Program-made: the position numbers and the translations under genes
In this document: piece by piece, positions 1 to 10,210 of the stretch
Layout of the letters: every line of letters starts with the position of its first letter
Position numbering within the stretch: the first letter of the stretch is position 1
DNA from: Candidatus Binatota bacterium
GTDB taxonomy: Bacteria > Desulfobacterota > Binatia > UBA1149 > CAITLU01
Assembly: GCA_024276575.1 (NCBI GenBank)
Contig: JAJRWY010000005.1
Span: 1 to 49,862 of the forward strand
DNA: 49,862 nt
Direction: 5' to 3'
The notes under the pieces: generated by a model
Seen by the model: the letters and a program-made list of their open reading frames with translations, nothing else
What the model was told of the DNA's origin: nothing
Databases searched by the model: none

Positions 1-214
1 ATGAGCGAAAATGTGCTGGAGTGCGTCAGCCGTGGCCTAACGGAGCGTTCACCGAGCGCAGCGTACCCAACCGTACGTGAGCATCGGCGGGCGCGAGTAG
101 GGCCGTGTATAGCGTGCTCCGGCGCGAGCCGGAGGCGATTTACGCCGTGAATTATTGTCCGATCAAGGTTAATACAACCGCAAGGGCGGAATCACGCCCG
201 CTAGTACTCGAGGC

Positions 215-3200
215 TCACAGGTTTACGGACACGATCTTCGAAACTCCCGGCTCCGGCATGGTCACTCCGTACAAGCGCCCGCAACGCTCCATGGTCCGTT
301 TATTGTGCGTGATCAGTACAAACTGCGAACGCGAACTCATCTCCGCAACCATGTTTATAAAACGGCCGACATTCGCCTCATCAAGCGGCGCATCGACTTC
401 GTCGAGAACACAAAAAGGACTGGGCTTGTAAAGAAAGAGCGAGAAAATAAGTGCAATCGCCGTCAACGCCTTCTCGCCGCCGGACAAAAGATTGAGGTTG
501 CCCAATTTCTTCCCGGGCGGCTGAACGAAAATCTCGACACCGGTCTCCAATAAATTGTTCTCATCCGTCAACGACAGCGAGGCCTTTCCCCCGTGGAAGA
601 GTTTTGGAAACGTTTTCTGGAAGATCGCATTCGTTTCGTTGAAAGCATCATGGAAACGCTTGCGTGACAGGCGGTTCAGTCTAGTTATGGTCCCCCGTAG
701 ATCCTCGATCGATTTCTCCAGGTCGTCACGCTGGCCAGTCAGTTCGTCGAGCCGCGTCTTAATCTCTTCGAGCTCGACGATCGCACCCAGATTAACCACT
801 CCCAGCCTACGTATCTTGTTGCGCACGGCGGCCAACGAGGCCTCGAGCTCACTACGCTCGCATCCTTGTAGTTCTCGAGCCTCTTCCGGCAACGGTAGCC
901 GCAACTCATCAAGAGATAGGCCGAGACGTTCAGCAACACCCTCGCCTAGCGAAGCCCGTTCGAGCAAACTCTGTTTGAGCTTGACGTCAAGGGAGTTCTG
1001 TTCCCGCCGCAAGCTCTCCAACCGGCTCGCCACATCACCAAGCTTCTTTTCTGTATCATCGAGTTCACGCAATAATTCGCGGCTGTCACGTTCAACGGCA
1101 GCCAACGCGGCTTCGCTTTCTTCAACACGAATACGCGCGCCCGCCAGATCCAGCTCCGGCCCTTCGAGACGGGCCGTCGTCAAACGTAAGCTCGACGAAT
1201 CACGGCCAATACGGGCATCGATAGCCTCACGCCGCGCGGCTATATCCTCCGCAGCAGCGTGCAAGCTGCGAGAGCGAAGTTCGAAGCCCTCTATTTTCTG
1301 CCGCAGTGCGGCCTCGCCGACTCGAGCCGCCTCGATCGCCGAACGAAGCTTGCTGCGCTCCGCATCAAAACCGCTGCCGCTACTTTCCAAGACCCGGCGC
1401 CTGGACTCCAACTCTTCAAGACGCGCCTCTACTTCACAAAGACGGTCACTGAGTTCGGCATAAGCCTTCTTGTCTTCCCGGATCTCTTCGGAAAGCGCGG
1501 CGCTCTCCGAAGTAACCGCAGCGAGACGGTCGGCCGTAAGCGAGACATTGTGGCGTTTCAGCTCCAGTTCCGCTTCAACCTCAACCCTCTCGAGCGTAAG
1601 TTGGTGCAAACGCTCGTCCATCGCTGCCAGTTCTTTTCCCGCCCGTTCAGCTTCAGCGGCCGCCCTCTCATATGCAGCTTTCGCATCACCGAGGGCGCTT
1701 CGTGCTTCAGATAACTCGACGGCGAGGCTACGCAACTCCGACTTTCTCGCCAACAGCCCCTCATCGGCGGCCTGGCCGCTCCCGCCGGTGACGACGCCGC
1801 TGGCTTCAACCACCTCACCGGCCAAAGTCACAAAAGTTGCGTGGTACCCGTTGCGCTGCCACTGCTCGCTGGCTTGGTCCAGCGAGTCCGCAACAACGAC
1901 CCCGTCGAGCAAAGGACCAACCACTCCCTCATAGCCCTCGTGCACGGTCATATGCTCGGAAAGCAGACTGTATCCAGGTGGAACGTTCGCCGGAATTCGC
2001 TGATGCCTAGGAGAAACCGGTATGAAACTGGCCCTGCCACTGCCCGTATCCTTCAGATACTCTGCACCAGCGACCCCCGCTTTAGGATCAGGCACAACGA
2101 CGTATTGCAGACGCTCGTGGAGCACCGCCGCCGCCGCCCGTTCGAAACCTTTCTCTATCTCCACCACGTCCGCAACCACGGCCGTGGCCCCGGTCTTCTC
2201 ACGACCACCGTTGCTCATGAAATGCCGGACCCCCTCCCCGTAGCCAGCGAAGCTTTCGTGCAACTCCTGCAGAGACTCCAGTCTTGATCTGATCTTGGCG
2301 ACCGCTTCCTGTTCCGAATCCACCTCACGTTGCCTGGCTGCTTTGACACCCAACGATCGTTCCAAAGCGGCCGCGGCCCTTTCCTTACCCCCCTCAGTAT
2401 TGCCGATCTCGCCTTCTAGCTTATCAAGGCGCAAACGGCTGCATTCGGCTTCCTCCGCAAGTTTGCTCTCTACTGTGCGTAACGCCTCAGTTTCCTGCTG
2501 AAATCGTTCCGCCTTCGCACCAAGGGTATCAAGCCTACGCTTCAGCCCAGCTTTCTGGTTTTTGAGTGACGCCTGCTCGGCGAGATTCTGAATCAACTCC
2601 GTCTTCACAGAGTCGCTTTCTCTCGTCCACTCTAGATACTTGGTCTCGAGTTCCTCAGCTTTGCGCTCCAGCCGAACTCGTTCATCTGAAGACGACGATA
2701 CGCGTCGCACCATGCTCGCAAGCTCGGCGTCAACCTCGCTAGCCTCCGTCACACACTTAGAGTATTTTTCGGCAAGCTCGGAAACTTCAGCGTGCGCTTC
2801 ACTCAACGCGGACCCGAGTTCCTCCACCTTTGATTCGGCGAAGCGTCGTTCCCTCTCCAACTCTGACAAAGCGTTTCTCGCCTGGTAAACCGCCGAGCGG
2901 CTCTGCTCAGCTTTGCTCTCGAGTCCCCGGCGCTCGTCGCGCACCGTATCCCGGCGTACAGCAGCGGCTTCCTGCTTGAGACGAGCAGCAAGCTCGCGGC
3001 CTGAAACATCGGCAAGCACCAAACGCAGACGGTCGATCTCGCCGTCTATTCCCGACAGACGCCCCGCCGACACAGTGCGATCGAGCAACTCTTCTTCGGC
3101 CTTGAGTTCCTGGAAACGGACCGCTCCACGCGCCTGCCGAGTCAGGGAGCGCGACTGTCTCTCGAGCTCCCGAACGATGTCGGTCACCCGCAGGAGATTG

Positions 3201-3799
3201 TCCCTAGTCCGCTCGATCTTTCGCTCGGCGGCAAGTTTCCTACTCCGGTAAAGCGTGGTTCCCGCCGCTTCCTCGATGAAAAGCCTCAGCTCATCCGGCT
3301 TCGCGTTGACCACTTGCCCGACGCGGCCTTGCTCGATCATCGAATAAGCCTTGGTACCGACTCCGGTGCCAAGGAATAATTCGGTGATGTCTCGAAGGCG
3401 GCACGGGCGAGAATTGATCAGATACTCCGCCTCGCCCGAACGGTAGAGACGCCGGGTAACCTGTAGTTCCGAAGCTTGACGAAGAGCGCGGATGACCTCG
3501 CTATCTTCATCATCCGCCGCCCGGTTATCGCTAGCTTCGTTGTTGTCTAGAATTATGCTGACTTCCGCCGCGCCCAACGGGCCATGCCGTTGATTCCCGG
3601 CGAAGATCACGTCCTCCATGGCCGCGCCGCGAAGTTGTTTGGCGCTTTGCTCGCCCAGCACCCAACGCAGCGCGTCAACGATATTGGATTTACCACACCC
3701 GTTAGGCCCGACGATTCCCGTTATCCCCTCCGGGAATTCGAGCACCGTACGGTCCATACAAGACTTGAAGCCGGTCAGTTCCAGCCGCTTTATCCTCAC
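215..3799 (-). CDS. smc: Chromosome segregation ATPase SMC
   Basis: 1194-aa ORF with N-terminal GFKSC..GPNGCGKSNIVDALRWVLGEQS Walker A, long coiled coils with a central hinge, and C-terminal NLLSGGEKALTAIALIFSLF signature plus VLDEVDAPLDEANVGRF Walker B. Confidence 0.97.
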   Translation of the reverse strand: MRIKRLELTGFKSCMDRTVLEFPEGITGIVGPNGCGKSNIVDALRWVLGEQSAKQLRGAAMEDVIFAGNQRHGPLGAAEVSIILDNNEASDNRAADDEDSEVIRALRQASELQVTRRLYRSGEAEYLINSRPCRLRDITELFLGTGVGTKAYSMIEQGRVGQVVNAKPDELRLFIEEAAGTTLYRSRKLAAERKIERTRDNLLRVTDIVRELERQSRSLTRQARGAVRFQELKAEEELLDRTVSAGRLSGIDGEIDRLRLVLADVSGRELAARLKQEAAAVRRDTVRDERRGLESKAEQSRSAVYQARNALSELERERRFAESKVEELGSALSEAHAEVSELAEKYSKCVTEASEVDAELASMVRRVSSSSDERVRLERKAEELETKYLEWTRESDSVKTELIQNLAEQASLKNQKAGLKRRLDTLGAKAERFQQETEALRTVESKLAEEAECSRLRLDKLEGEIGNTEGGKERAAAALERSLGVKAARQREVDSEQEAVAKIRSRLESLQELHESFAGYGEGVRHFMSNGGREKTGATAVVADVVEIEKGFERAAAAVLHERLQYVVVPDPKAGVAGAEYLKDTGSGRASFIPVSPRHQRIPANVPPGYSLLSEHMTVHEGYEGVVGPLLDGVVVADSLDQASEQWQRNGYHATFVTLAGEVVEASGVVTGGSGQAADEGLLARKSELRSLAVELSEARSALGDAKAAYERAAAEAERAGKELAAMDERLHQLTLERVEVEAELELKRHNVSLTADRLAAVTSESAALSEEIREDKKAYAELSDRLCEVEARLEELESRRRVLESSGSGFDAERSKLRSAIEAARVGEAALRQKIEGFELRSRSLHAAAEDIAARREAIDARIGRDSSSLRLTTARLEGPELDLAGARIRVEESEAALAAVERDSRELLRELDDTEKKLGDVASRLESLRREQNSLDVKLKQSLLERASLGEGVAERLGLSLDELRLPLPEEARELQGCERSELEASLAAVRNKIRRLGVVNLGAIVELEEIKTRLDELTGQRDDLEKSIEDLRGTITRLNRLSRKRFHDAFNETNAIFQKTFPKLFHGGKASLSLTDENNLLETGVEIFVQPPGKKLGNLNLLSGGEKALTAIALIFSLFLYKPSPFCVLDEVDAPLDEANVGRFINMVAEMSSRSQFVLITHNKRTMERCGRLYGVTMPEPGVSKIVSVNL

Positions 3800-3966
3800 C
3801 TACACCCTCTCCTCACGCCTGCGGCGAACTCTACGAAGAACCAGGCTTAAGTATCCCACGTCGCAAAGTAGCGAGTCAATATCCGTGCGGCCCTTCGACA
3901 ACAATCCCTAGTGGTGCAGTCCTGGGTCCAACCACAAAATCTTGGGTATCCCACCCCGGCAAGGCG

Positions 3967-4590
3967 TCAAGGCGAATCGAGTTCCACGTTCCAGTAGGCG
4001 GTGTCGGCCGGACTCAAGAAAGGCTTCCACTCCCTGTAGCCTCGAGCAGCCAAATGCTTAGCCACGAAAGGAGTCCAGGCCGGCGCCCGCGGAGGACGCA
4101 ACAGGCGCATTCCTACCTGCTCTGGACGATTGCCACCCTTGCGCCGATTGCACTCCAGGCAAGAGCAAACGACGTTTTCCCAACTCGTGGGGCCGCCATG
4201 AGAACGCGGCACGACATGATCCAGGTTGAGTTCACGCCGCGGCAAGCGGCGCCCGCAGTATTGGCAGGTGCTAAGATCGCGCACGAAAATATTGTGGCGG
4301 CTAAAGCGTACCCTCCTGCGCGGAACCCGGTCGAAACTCCTCAACAAAATCACCCGTGGAACGCGAATGGCGCAATCGACAAGACCGATGCTGTCACAAC
4401 CGGCCACCGACAAGTCCGACCATTCTTGGAAATCAAAAGTGCGGTATTCCTCATCCACCGCGCGCGCCACGCCGCAGTAAAGAAGCGACAGCGCCCGGCG
4501 CACGCTGGTCACATGCACCGGCAGATAGGCCTTGTTGAGCACCAAGGTCCGGCCTAACAAGCCCCCGGCACCCGCATCCGCGGCAATCAT
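3967..4590 (-). CDS. HNH endonuclease family protein
   Basis: RTLVLNKAYLPVHVTSVRRALSLLY ... CQYCGRRLPRRELNLDHVVPRSHGGPTSWENVVCSCLECNRRKG. The ORF extends to 4770, but that part lies in a palindromic repeat; start taken as the Met at 4590 (4650 is an alternative). Confidence 0.88.
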   Translation of the reverse strand: MIAADAGAGGLLGRTLVLNKAYLPVHVTSVRRALSLLYCGVARAVDEEYRTFDFQEWSDLSVAGCDSIGLVDCAIRVPRVILLRSFDRVPRRRVRFSRHNIFVRDLSTCQYCGRRLPRRELNLDHVVPRSHGGPTSWENVVCSCLECNRRKGGNRPEQVGMRLLRPPRAPAWTPFVAKHLAARGYREWKPFLSPADTAYWNVELDSP

Positions 4591-4638
4591 GGCAGCGAGG
4601 CTAGCAGCGCCGTGATTGCAGTCAACACCCTGCTGACC

Positions 4639-4808
4639 TGGACTATTCATGAAAAGCTCTGCTACGAGCGCCAAGTGCGCGCCCGCTCGGGGCCTGCTTC
4701 TCTTCAACCCTCTACGTACTATCACGACACCTACGGGTATCGTTGCTACGCTCGCCCCGAGCTTACGCACGCTTGGCGCTCTTGCAGCGAACTTTCATGA
4801 ATAGTCCA
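4639..4808. repeat. Imperfect inverted-repeat (MITE/REP-like) element, copy A
   Basis: Perfect 16-bp terminal inverted repeats TGGACTATTCATGAAA (4639-4654) / TTTCATGAATAGTCCA (4793-4808). Inner arms also match (GAGCGCCAAG, GCTCGGGGC). Confidence 0.75.
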
Positions 4809-5023
4809 GTCTAAGTCCCGGCATTGATACGTGAAGTCACTGTGCTAATTAGAGCCGCAATGCTTTTCTGCATGGACTTCCTTCCGACAGTGCTGAGGAC
4901 GCTCGCTTTGGGCGCGGCCCGCCGAGCGCGAGGAACCATGCCGCCGATTTTTTTCAGTCAAGGAATGCGGCTCATAGATATAAGCGACATTCAGAGCCCG
5001 GCCACCGAACTCGGAGACTTCTC

Positions 5024-6529
5024 TTGCGTAAACAGATCATTATCAATTCAACCCCCAGCGAAGTCCGCGTCGCTCTTCTCGAGAATGGAGTGCTCGCTGA
5101 AATTCACATCCAACGAAGCACCGAGGAAGCCGCCGCAGGGAACATTTACAAGGGCAAGGTGCTACGTGTACTACCCGGGATGCAGGCCGCTTTCGTGGAC
5201 ATCGGCCTCGAGAAAGCCGCGTTTCTCCATGCCTCCGATGTCGTAGCCGACGAAGATATCGATGCCGACGAGGGCGAGGAAGAGACCACCGAGACTTCCC
5301 GGGAAAGCGGCTCGCGCAAAGAACATACCCCGATTGAAGAACGAGTCCGTCGCGGCGACGAAATCATTACACAGATCGCCAAGGAGCCTATCGGGACCAA
5401 AGGCGCCCGCATCACTTCCCATGTCTCCCTGCCCGGGAAATATTTGGTATACATGCCGCAGGGCAACCTGACCGGTATCTCCAAGAGAATTTCGGACGAC
5501 CGAGAGCGCCGGAGGCTTCGCGACATAATAAACTCTGCCAAACCGGCGCAAGGCGGTATCATCGCTAGAACCGCCTGCCAGGGGCTGCCCCGTAAGGAAA
5601 TAGTCGACGACATTCGAGCCCTTGAAAAGCTTTGGCAGTCCGTTCAAAGCAAGAGCGAAACGGTAAGTGCACCGTCTCTGCTCCACGCGGACCTAGATCT
5701 GGTGTTGCGCACCATCCGTGACATCCTCTCACCAGACGTGGACGAAATAGTCCTCGATTCACAGGATGATTTCCGTCGAACTCGACAGTACGTCCAGGCG
5801 TTCATGCCGTCACTGGCAGAAAGGGTCGCTTTTTACGAACGACTTGAACCCATCTTCGACCGCTACGGCGTCGAGGACCAGATTACGCGTGCTACTGAGC
5901 CGAAGGTCTGGCTGAAGTCGGGCGGCTACTTGGTCATCGATCAGGGTGAAGCCTTGACCATGATCGATGTCAACACGGGACGCTTCGTGGGCAAGCGATC
6001 GCAAGAGGAAACTGTACTCAAGACCAATATCGAAGCCGCCCAGGAAATTGTGTGCCAGCTTCGCCTTCGCAATATCGGTGGAATCATCATCCTCGATCTC
6101 ATCGACATGGACGACCCTGTACACCGGCGCCAAGTGACGGAAACCCTGGAAGCGGCTCTAGCACTCGACAAGGCCAGAACCAGCATACTCAGAATTTCGG
6201 AACTGGGACTGATCCAGATGACTCGAAAGCGCACTCGCGAAAACCTGGAGCGCCTACTGTCGAGTCCCTGCCCGTACTGTGACGGGCGCGGACGCATAAA
6301 ATCCATACCGACCGTCGCCGGGGAGATACTTCGAGCGATCCGGCGGGAAGCCACCCACCACCCTGACTCGTCGCGGATCATGGTCCGCGCCAACAAGGAG
6401 GTCGTATCCTACCTATACAAGGATGAAGACAGTGCTATTCGCTCACTGCAGGAAAAGCTTCAACGAAATGTGACACTGAAGGTGGCGGAGACATACCACC
6501 AGGAACAGTATGACGTCGCAGCCGGCTAA
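5024..6529 (+). CDS. rng: Ribonuclease G (RNase E/G family)
   Basis: S1 domain NIYKGKVLRVLPGMQAAFVDIGLEKAAFLHASD, catalytic MIDVNTGRFVGKRSQEETVLKTNIEAA, IIILDLIDMDD, and zinc-link CPYCDGRGRIKS. Probable TTG start. Confidence 0.96.
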   Translation: MRKQIIINSTPSEVRVALLENGVLAEIHIQRSTEEAAAGNIYKGKVLRVLPGMQAAFVDIGLEKAAFLHASDVVADEDIDADEGEEETTETSRESGSRKEHTPIEERVRRGDEIITQIAKEPIGTKGARITSHVSLPGKYLVYMPQGNLTGISKRISDDRERRRLRDIINSAKPAQGGIIARTACQGLPRKEIVDDIRALEKLWQSVQSKSETVSAPSLLHADLDLVLRTIRDILSPDVDEIVLDSQDDFRRTRQYVQAFMPSLAERVAFYERLEPIFDRYGVEDQITRATEPKVWLKSGGYLVIDQGEALTMIDVNTGRFVGKRSQEETVLKTNIEAAQEIVCQLRLRNIGGIIILDLIDMDDPVHRRQVTETLEAALALDKARTSILRISELGLIQMTRKRTRENLERLLSSPCPYCDGRGRIKSIPTVAGEILRAIRREATHHPDSSRIMVRANKEVVSYLYKDEDSAIRSLQEKLQRNVTLKVAETYHQEQYDVAAG

Positions 6530-7379
6530 AAGCGCGGCTGGCCGCTTTCGAGCCGTAGTGGCGCGCATCACCATCCGCAGGATATTCGGCAACGTCGTGC
6601 TGGCCGCAACCCTACTTGCACGTGCGGTCGTTGCTGATGCCGGGACCATCGGATTCCAGATTCAGACCTCGGTGACTACGGGTCCGGGTGTCTCTGTAGA
6701 AGTAACTCTCACGCACACCGGGGACGAAACCGCTAGAACCGTCGTCCCTAGCGTCATGCTTCGCGGCCGTGAGGTGGCCGGCAAACAATTGGAGCGCCTC
6801 CACCCCGGCCAAAGTCATCGCTGGAAGATCGAGTTCCAGAAGGAAGACCTACCACCCGGGGTATACACACTGATCACCCGGGTGGTCTACTCAGACGCCA
6901 ATGCCTACCCGTTTGAGGTAACCGCAGCTACGCCTTTCAACGTCGCGATGGATCCGCTGCCGCGGGTCACAGGACGGCTCCTACTCCCCTCCATCCAAGG
7001 GAAGAGTAGCACCACCGCTACGTTGACTCTCTCTTTCCCCGAGACTCGCAAGGGACCTTTCAAGATAGAGTTGGTGCTACCTGCTGGGTTGCATGCTCCT
7101 AAAACGAAATTCACTATTACCCCGGACGGGACCCGTAGTTCGACCACTTCGTTGCGCCTGAGCAACCGGAGCTTGCTTGCGGGCACGCGCATAAATCTCT
7201 TCGCTCTCGTAACCAACCAAGGCACTCCTCCACAGACCGATCTCATTCAAGGAACGCTGCGCATCATTGAGAAGAAGAAGTCCCTGACTACTGGATTCTT
7301 TGTAAAGCTAGCACTGGGCGCAGGGTTGAGTTTCGCCCTGCTCGAACTCATCTGGGCGCTAAGGAAGCTGAAGAAATGA
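6510..7379 (+). CDS. Secreted/membrane-anchored beta-sandwich protein of unknown function (NEW3/CARDB-like)
   Basis: N-terminal signal-like segment, repeated Ig-like beta segments, C-terminal TM helix; overlaps the end of rng and the start of the next gene. Confidence 0.6.
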   Translation: MTSQPAKSAAGRFRAVVARITIRRIFGNVVLAATLLARAVVADAGTIGFQIQTSVTTGPGVSVEVTLTHTGDETARTVVPSVMLRGREVAGKQLERLHPGQSHRWKIEFQKEDLPPGVYTLITRVVYSDANAYPFEVTAATPFNVAMDPLPRVTGRLLLPSIQGKSSTTATLTLSFPETRKGPFKIELVLPAGLHAPKTKFTITPDGTRSSTTSLRLSNRSLLAGTRINLFALVTNQGTPPQTDLIQGTLRIIEKKKSLTTGFFVKLALGAGLSFALLELIWALRKLKK

Positions 7380-10210
7380 ATCGCAGGCTTTCCCTGACAA
7401 TCACTGAGTACGCGCTGGCCTGCCTGGCAACGTTTTACTTGCTCTACATCTACCCGTGGCCCGAGTTGCTCAGTCCAACCGTAACTGCCGGCGGCGACAT
7501 GGCCTCTCACTACTACCCGGCCTGGATCATGCACAATGAACTTCTTCCGCACGGACAGGTTACCGGGTGGACGATGGGCAACTACGCCGGATTTCCCATC
7601 TTCCATTTCTATTCTACGTTCCCCTTCGTCCTGATCGCTGCGCTCGGCTACATCTTTCCGATGGAGCAGGTGTTCAAGCTCGTGACCTTGCTCGGGCCGA
7701 CTACGCTGCCCTTGGCAGCGGCATACTTCTTTCGCAGCCTCGGCTACACGCGCGGGGGTTCCGTAATTGCGGCGGCCTCCGTGCTGCCAGTGCTGTTCCA
7801 ACAAGGGAACTCGATGTGGGGCGGCAATCTTTCAAGTGTACTCGCTGGCGAGTTCTGCCACTCTATCGGGATCTCCTTGTCGCTGGTCTTCCTAGGACTG
7901 TTTCACCGTACCGTAAACGGGCGCGGATCATGGATCGGTTCCGCGTTCCTGCTTGCGGCAACCGGTTTGAGCCACGCATTCGCGTTCATGGCGGCTCTAT
8001 GGTCGGCCCTCTTTTACGTCTGGCCCCGGCGAACGACGATCAAATATGGACGTTACGCTGCACCGGTATTCCTGCTGAGCTTCCTACTACTGTGCTTCTG
8101 GGGTTTGCCGCTGGCCCCGCGCGTACAATTCACCACAGAGTTCAACCCGGTTTGGCACATCAACGATTGGAAGACTGTGGTCCCAGAGCTGCTCTGGCCG
8201 GCCAGTCTGCTGGCCCTGGCCAACTTATTCCTACTGCTGCAGCGGCCCCGGCAATTCGAAGAGTATCCCAAGACCCGCGTGATTCTCGGCTTGCTGGCAG
8301 CGGCCGTCATCGGCGGTCTATGGTATTCTATCGACTTCAGTGCCGGCTTGAGCCAGGGGCCAGCCTGGTACACCGGGGCTACCACTGCCTTCGTCCTAGC
8401 TTGGATCGCCGTCCCCGGCCGGAGTTTTTGCGCCGACCGTCAAGGCATGTTGCTGTTTACCTTTTTTGGTGCAGCGTTCCTTTACGCGGTGGTGCCCGAT
8501 GTCGGTTTCCCCGACATACGTTTCGTTCCCCTCGGACAGTTTTTCGCAGGCTTTCTCGCCGCCGACCTGTTGACCTGGCTCGGATCGAAGTTCAAGTTCA
8601 AACTTCTTTACGCGGTGACGATTGCGCTGGCCACCATAGCCTGGACCAACGATCATATCGGTTACGTACCGTCCTAGCTCAAATGGAACTACTCGGGCTA
8701 CGAAGGAAAAGTCACCTGGGATTTGTTCAAACAGATCAACGATCACGCTCGCGGAGATATCAACAGTCCGCGAATGGTCTTCGAGCATTCACAACAACAC
8801 AACAAGTTCGGAAGTTCTCGCGCCTTCGAGAACCTTCCTTTTTTTGCGGGACGATCCACGCTGGAAGGAGTATTCCACCAAGTTTCACTCAACTCTCCTT
8901 ACGTCTTCTACATTCAATCCGAAGTCTCCGAGAAGACCTCGGGGCCTTTCGCCCAATACACTTACATGCGCCTCAACCCCGATGCAGCGCTACCGCATCT
9001 TCGCCTATACAATGTGAGCACGATCGTGGCGGTCTCGGCAAAGGCCCGGCAGGCCTACGACGCTCACCCTCGGTTCAAGAAGACTTTTTCGGCCGGAGGC
9101 TATTCAATTTACGAAATTGTCGACGAACCGACCGGATACGTCGTAGCAGCTGAGAATGAACCGGTCCTCTACGAGGGAGACGACTACAAGCTCGCTTTCT
9201 ATCGATGGTTCAAGCATCCGGAGCTGCTGGATATCCCCATGGTCCCGGAGAAAATAATCGGCGAACAAGCCGGCCGCTCTTTCGCGCTCCGAACCGACAC
9301 GCCTGCACACCTCCCGAGAAATCCGTACCCCACGAAGTGCGAGGTCAAATCTCACCTTGAGCAGCAAAGAATCAGTTTCGACACGAGCTGCCCCGGACGC
9401 CCACACATAGTCAAGGTCTCTTATTTCCCTCGTTGGAAGTCTCTCGACGGATCACCCGTCTACCCGGTTTCACCGGGATTCATGCTCGTGTACCCGCCGC
9501 AATCGCACTTCGAACTATATTACGGAAGAAGGTTACTAGACTGGTTCGCGCTCGGCCTCACGTGGTTGGGCTTAGCCTGGGCGCTGATCTCGGTTTTCAG
9601 TCGCCGTGCTTCCGAAGCTGGGATCGACGCGTTGAGCAGGATATTGGGACCGGTCTTTGCAGCTATGCAGCAGCGGCGACGCGTTCTCTCCACCCTATTG
9701 TTGCTACTATGCATCTTGCTCGCTTTCGGAAGCCGTTACGCGTTGAAGAAGCCCGACGATACCTTGCATAAGCAGGCTCAGGAAGCTTACAGACAGCGTG
9801 ATTTCGAACGTGCAGTCGACCTGCTCTCTCGCTGGACCGCAGAAGACAAGGACACCTTCAAACAGGCCACGGCTCTGTATCAATTGGGCGTAAGCCAGAG
9901 TGAACTAGGCAACCACGCCGCCGCCGTCATGGTTCACGAGAGACTTCGCTTCGACTTCCCCAACGTAAACTACGGAGCGGGTACTCTCTTCCACTTGGCA
10001 AGGAATTATTCAGCGCTCGGACTTTCCGAAAAATCCCGGAAGGCCGCCGCCTTGCTCGATAAAGATTTCGGTGACAGCAACTGGACGAAGCGGCTCAAAC
10101 GGGAAGAAGCGCAGTTGTTCGATCGCGACTCCAGCGTAGATGCCGAGTCTCAGCCTCCGGATGCCGAAGCCCCCCTCGACTCCGGCAAGGCTGGCAATGG
10201 AGGGTCATAA
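7376..10210 (+). pseudogene. PTPS-related multi-pass membrane protein with C-terminal TPR region, interrupted by an in-frame TAG at 8675-8677
   Basis: ORFs 7376-8677 and 8723-10210 are in the same frame, and translation through the TAG continues sensibly (..HIGYVPS*LKWNYSGYEGKVTWDLFKQINDHARGDINSPRMVFE..). N-terminal GGDMASHYYPAWIMHNELLPHGQVTGW.MGNYAGFPIFHFYSTFPF resembles the 6-pyruvoyl-tetrahydropterin synthase-related membrane family. Confidence 0.75.

Noticed and set aside
1-214. tRNA or small RNA downstream of smc
   Set aside because: Only a short GC hairpin (CTCCGGC-GCGA-GCCGGAG, 117-134) without a T-run; no cloverleaf or known RNA motif.
555-1463. 302-aa ORF antisense to smc
   Set aside because: Ser/Arg-rich antisense translation of coiled-coil codons; smc on the other strand is clearly real.
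8675-8677. Genome-wide TAG reassignment or pyrrolysine
   Set aside because: Multiple genes in the window terminate normally at TAG and no pyl genes are present here; a local mutation or error is simpler.
7567-9153. 528-aa plus-strand ORF overlapping the PTPS-related gene in another frame
   Set aside because: Arg/Pro/His-rich composition with no recognisable domain, while the overlapping frame gives a coherent membrane protein; typical GC-rich shadow ORF.
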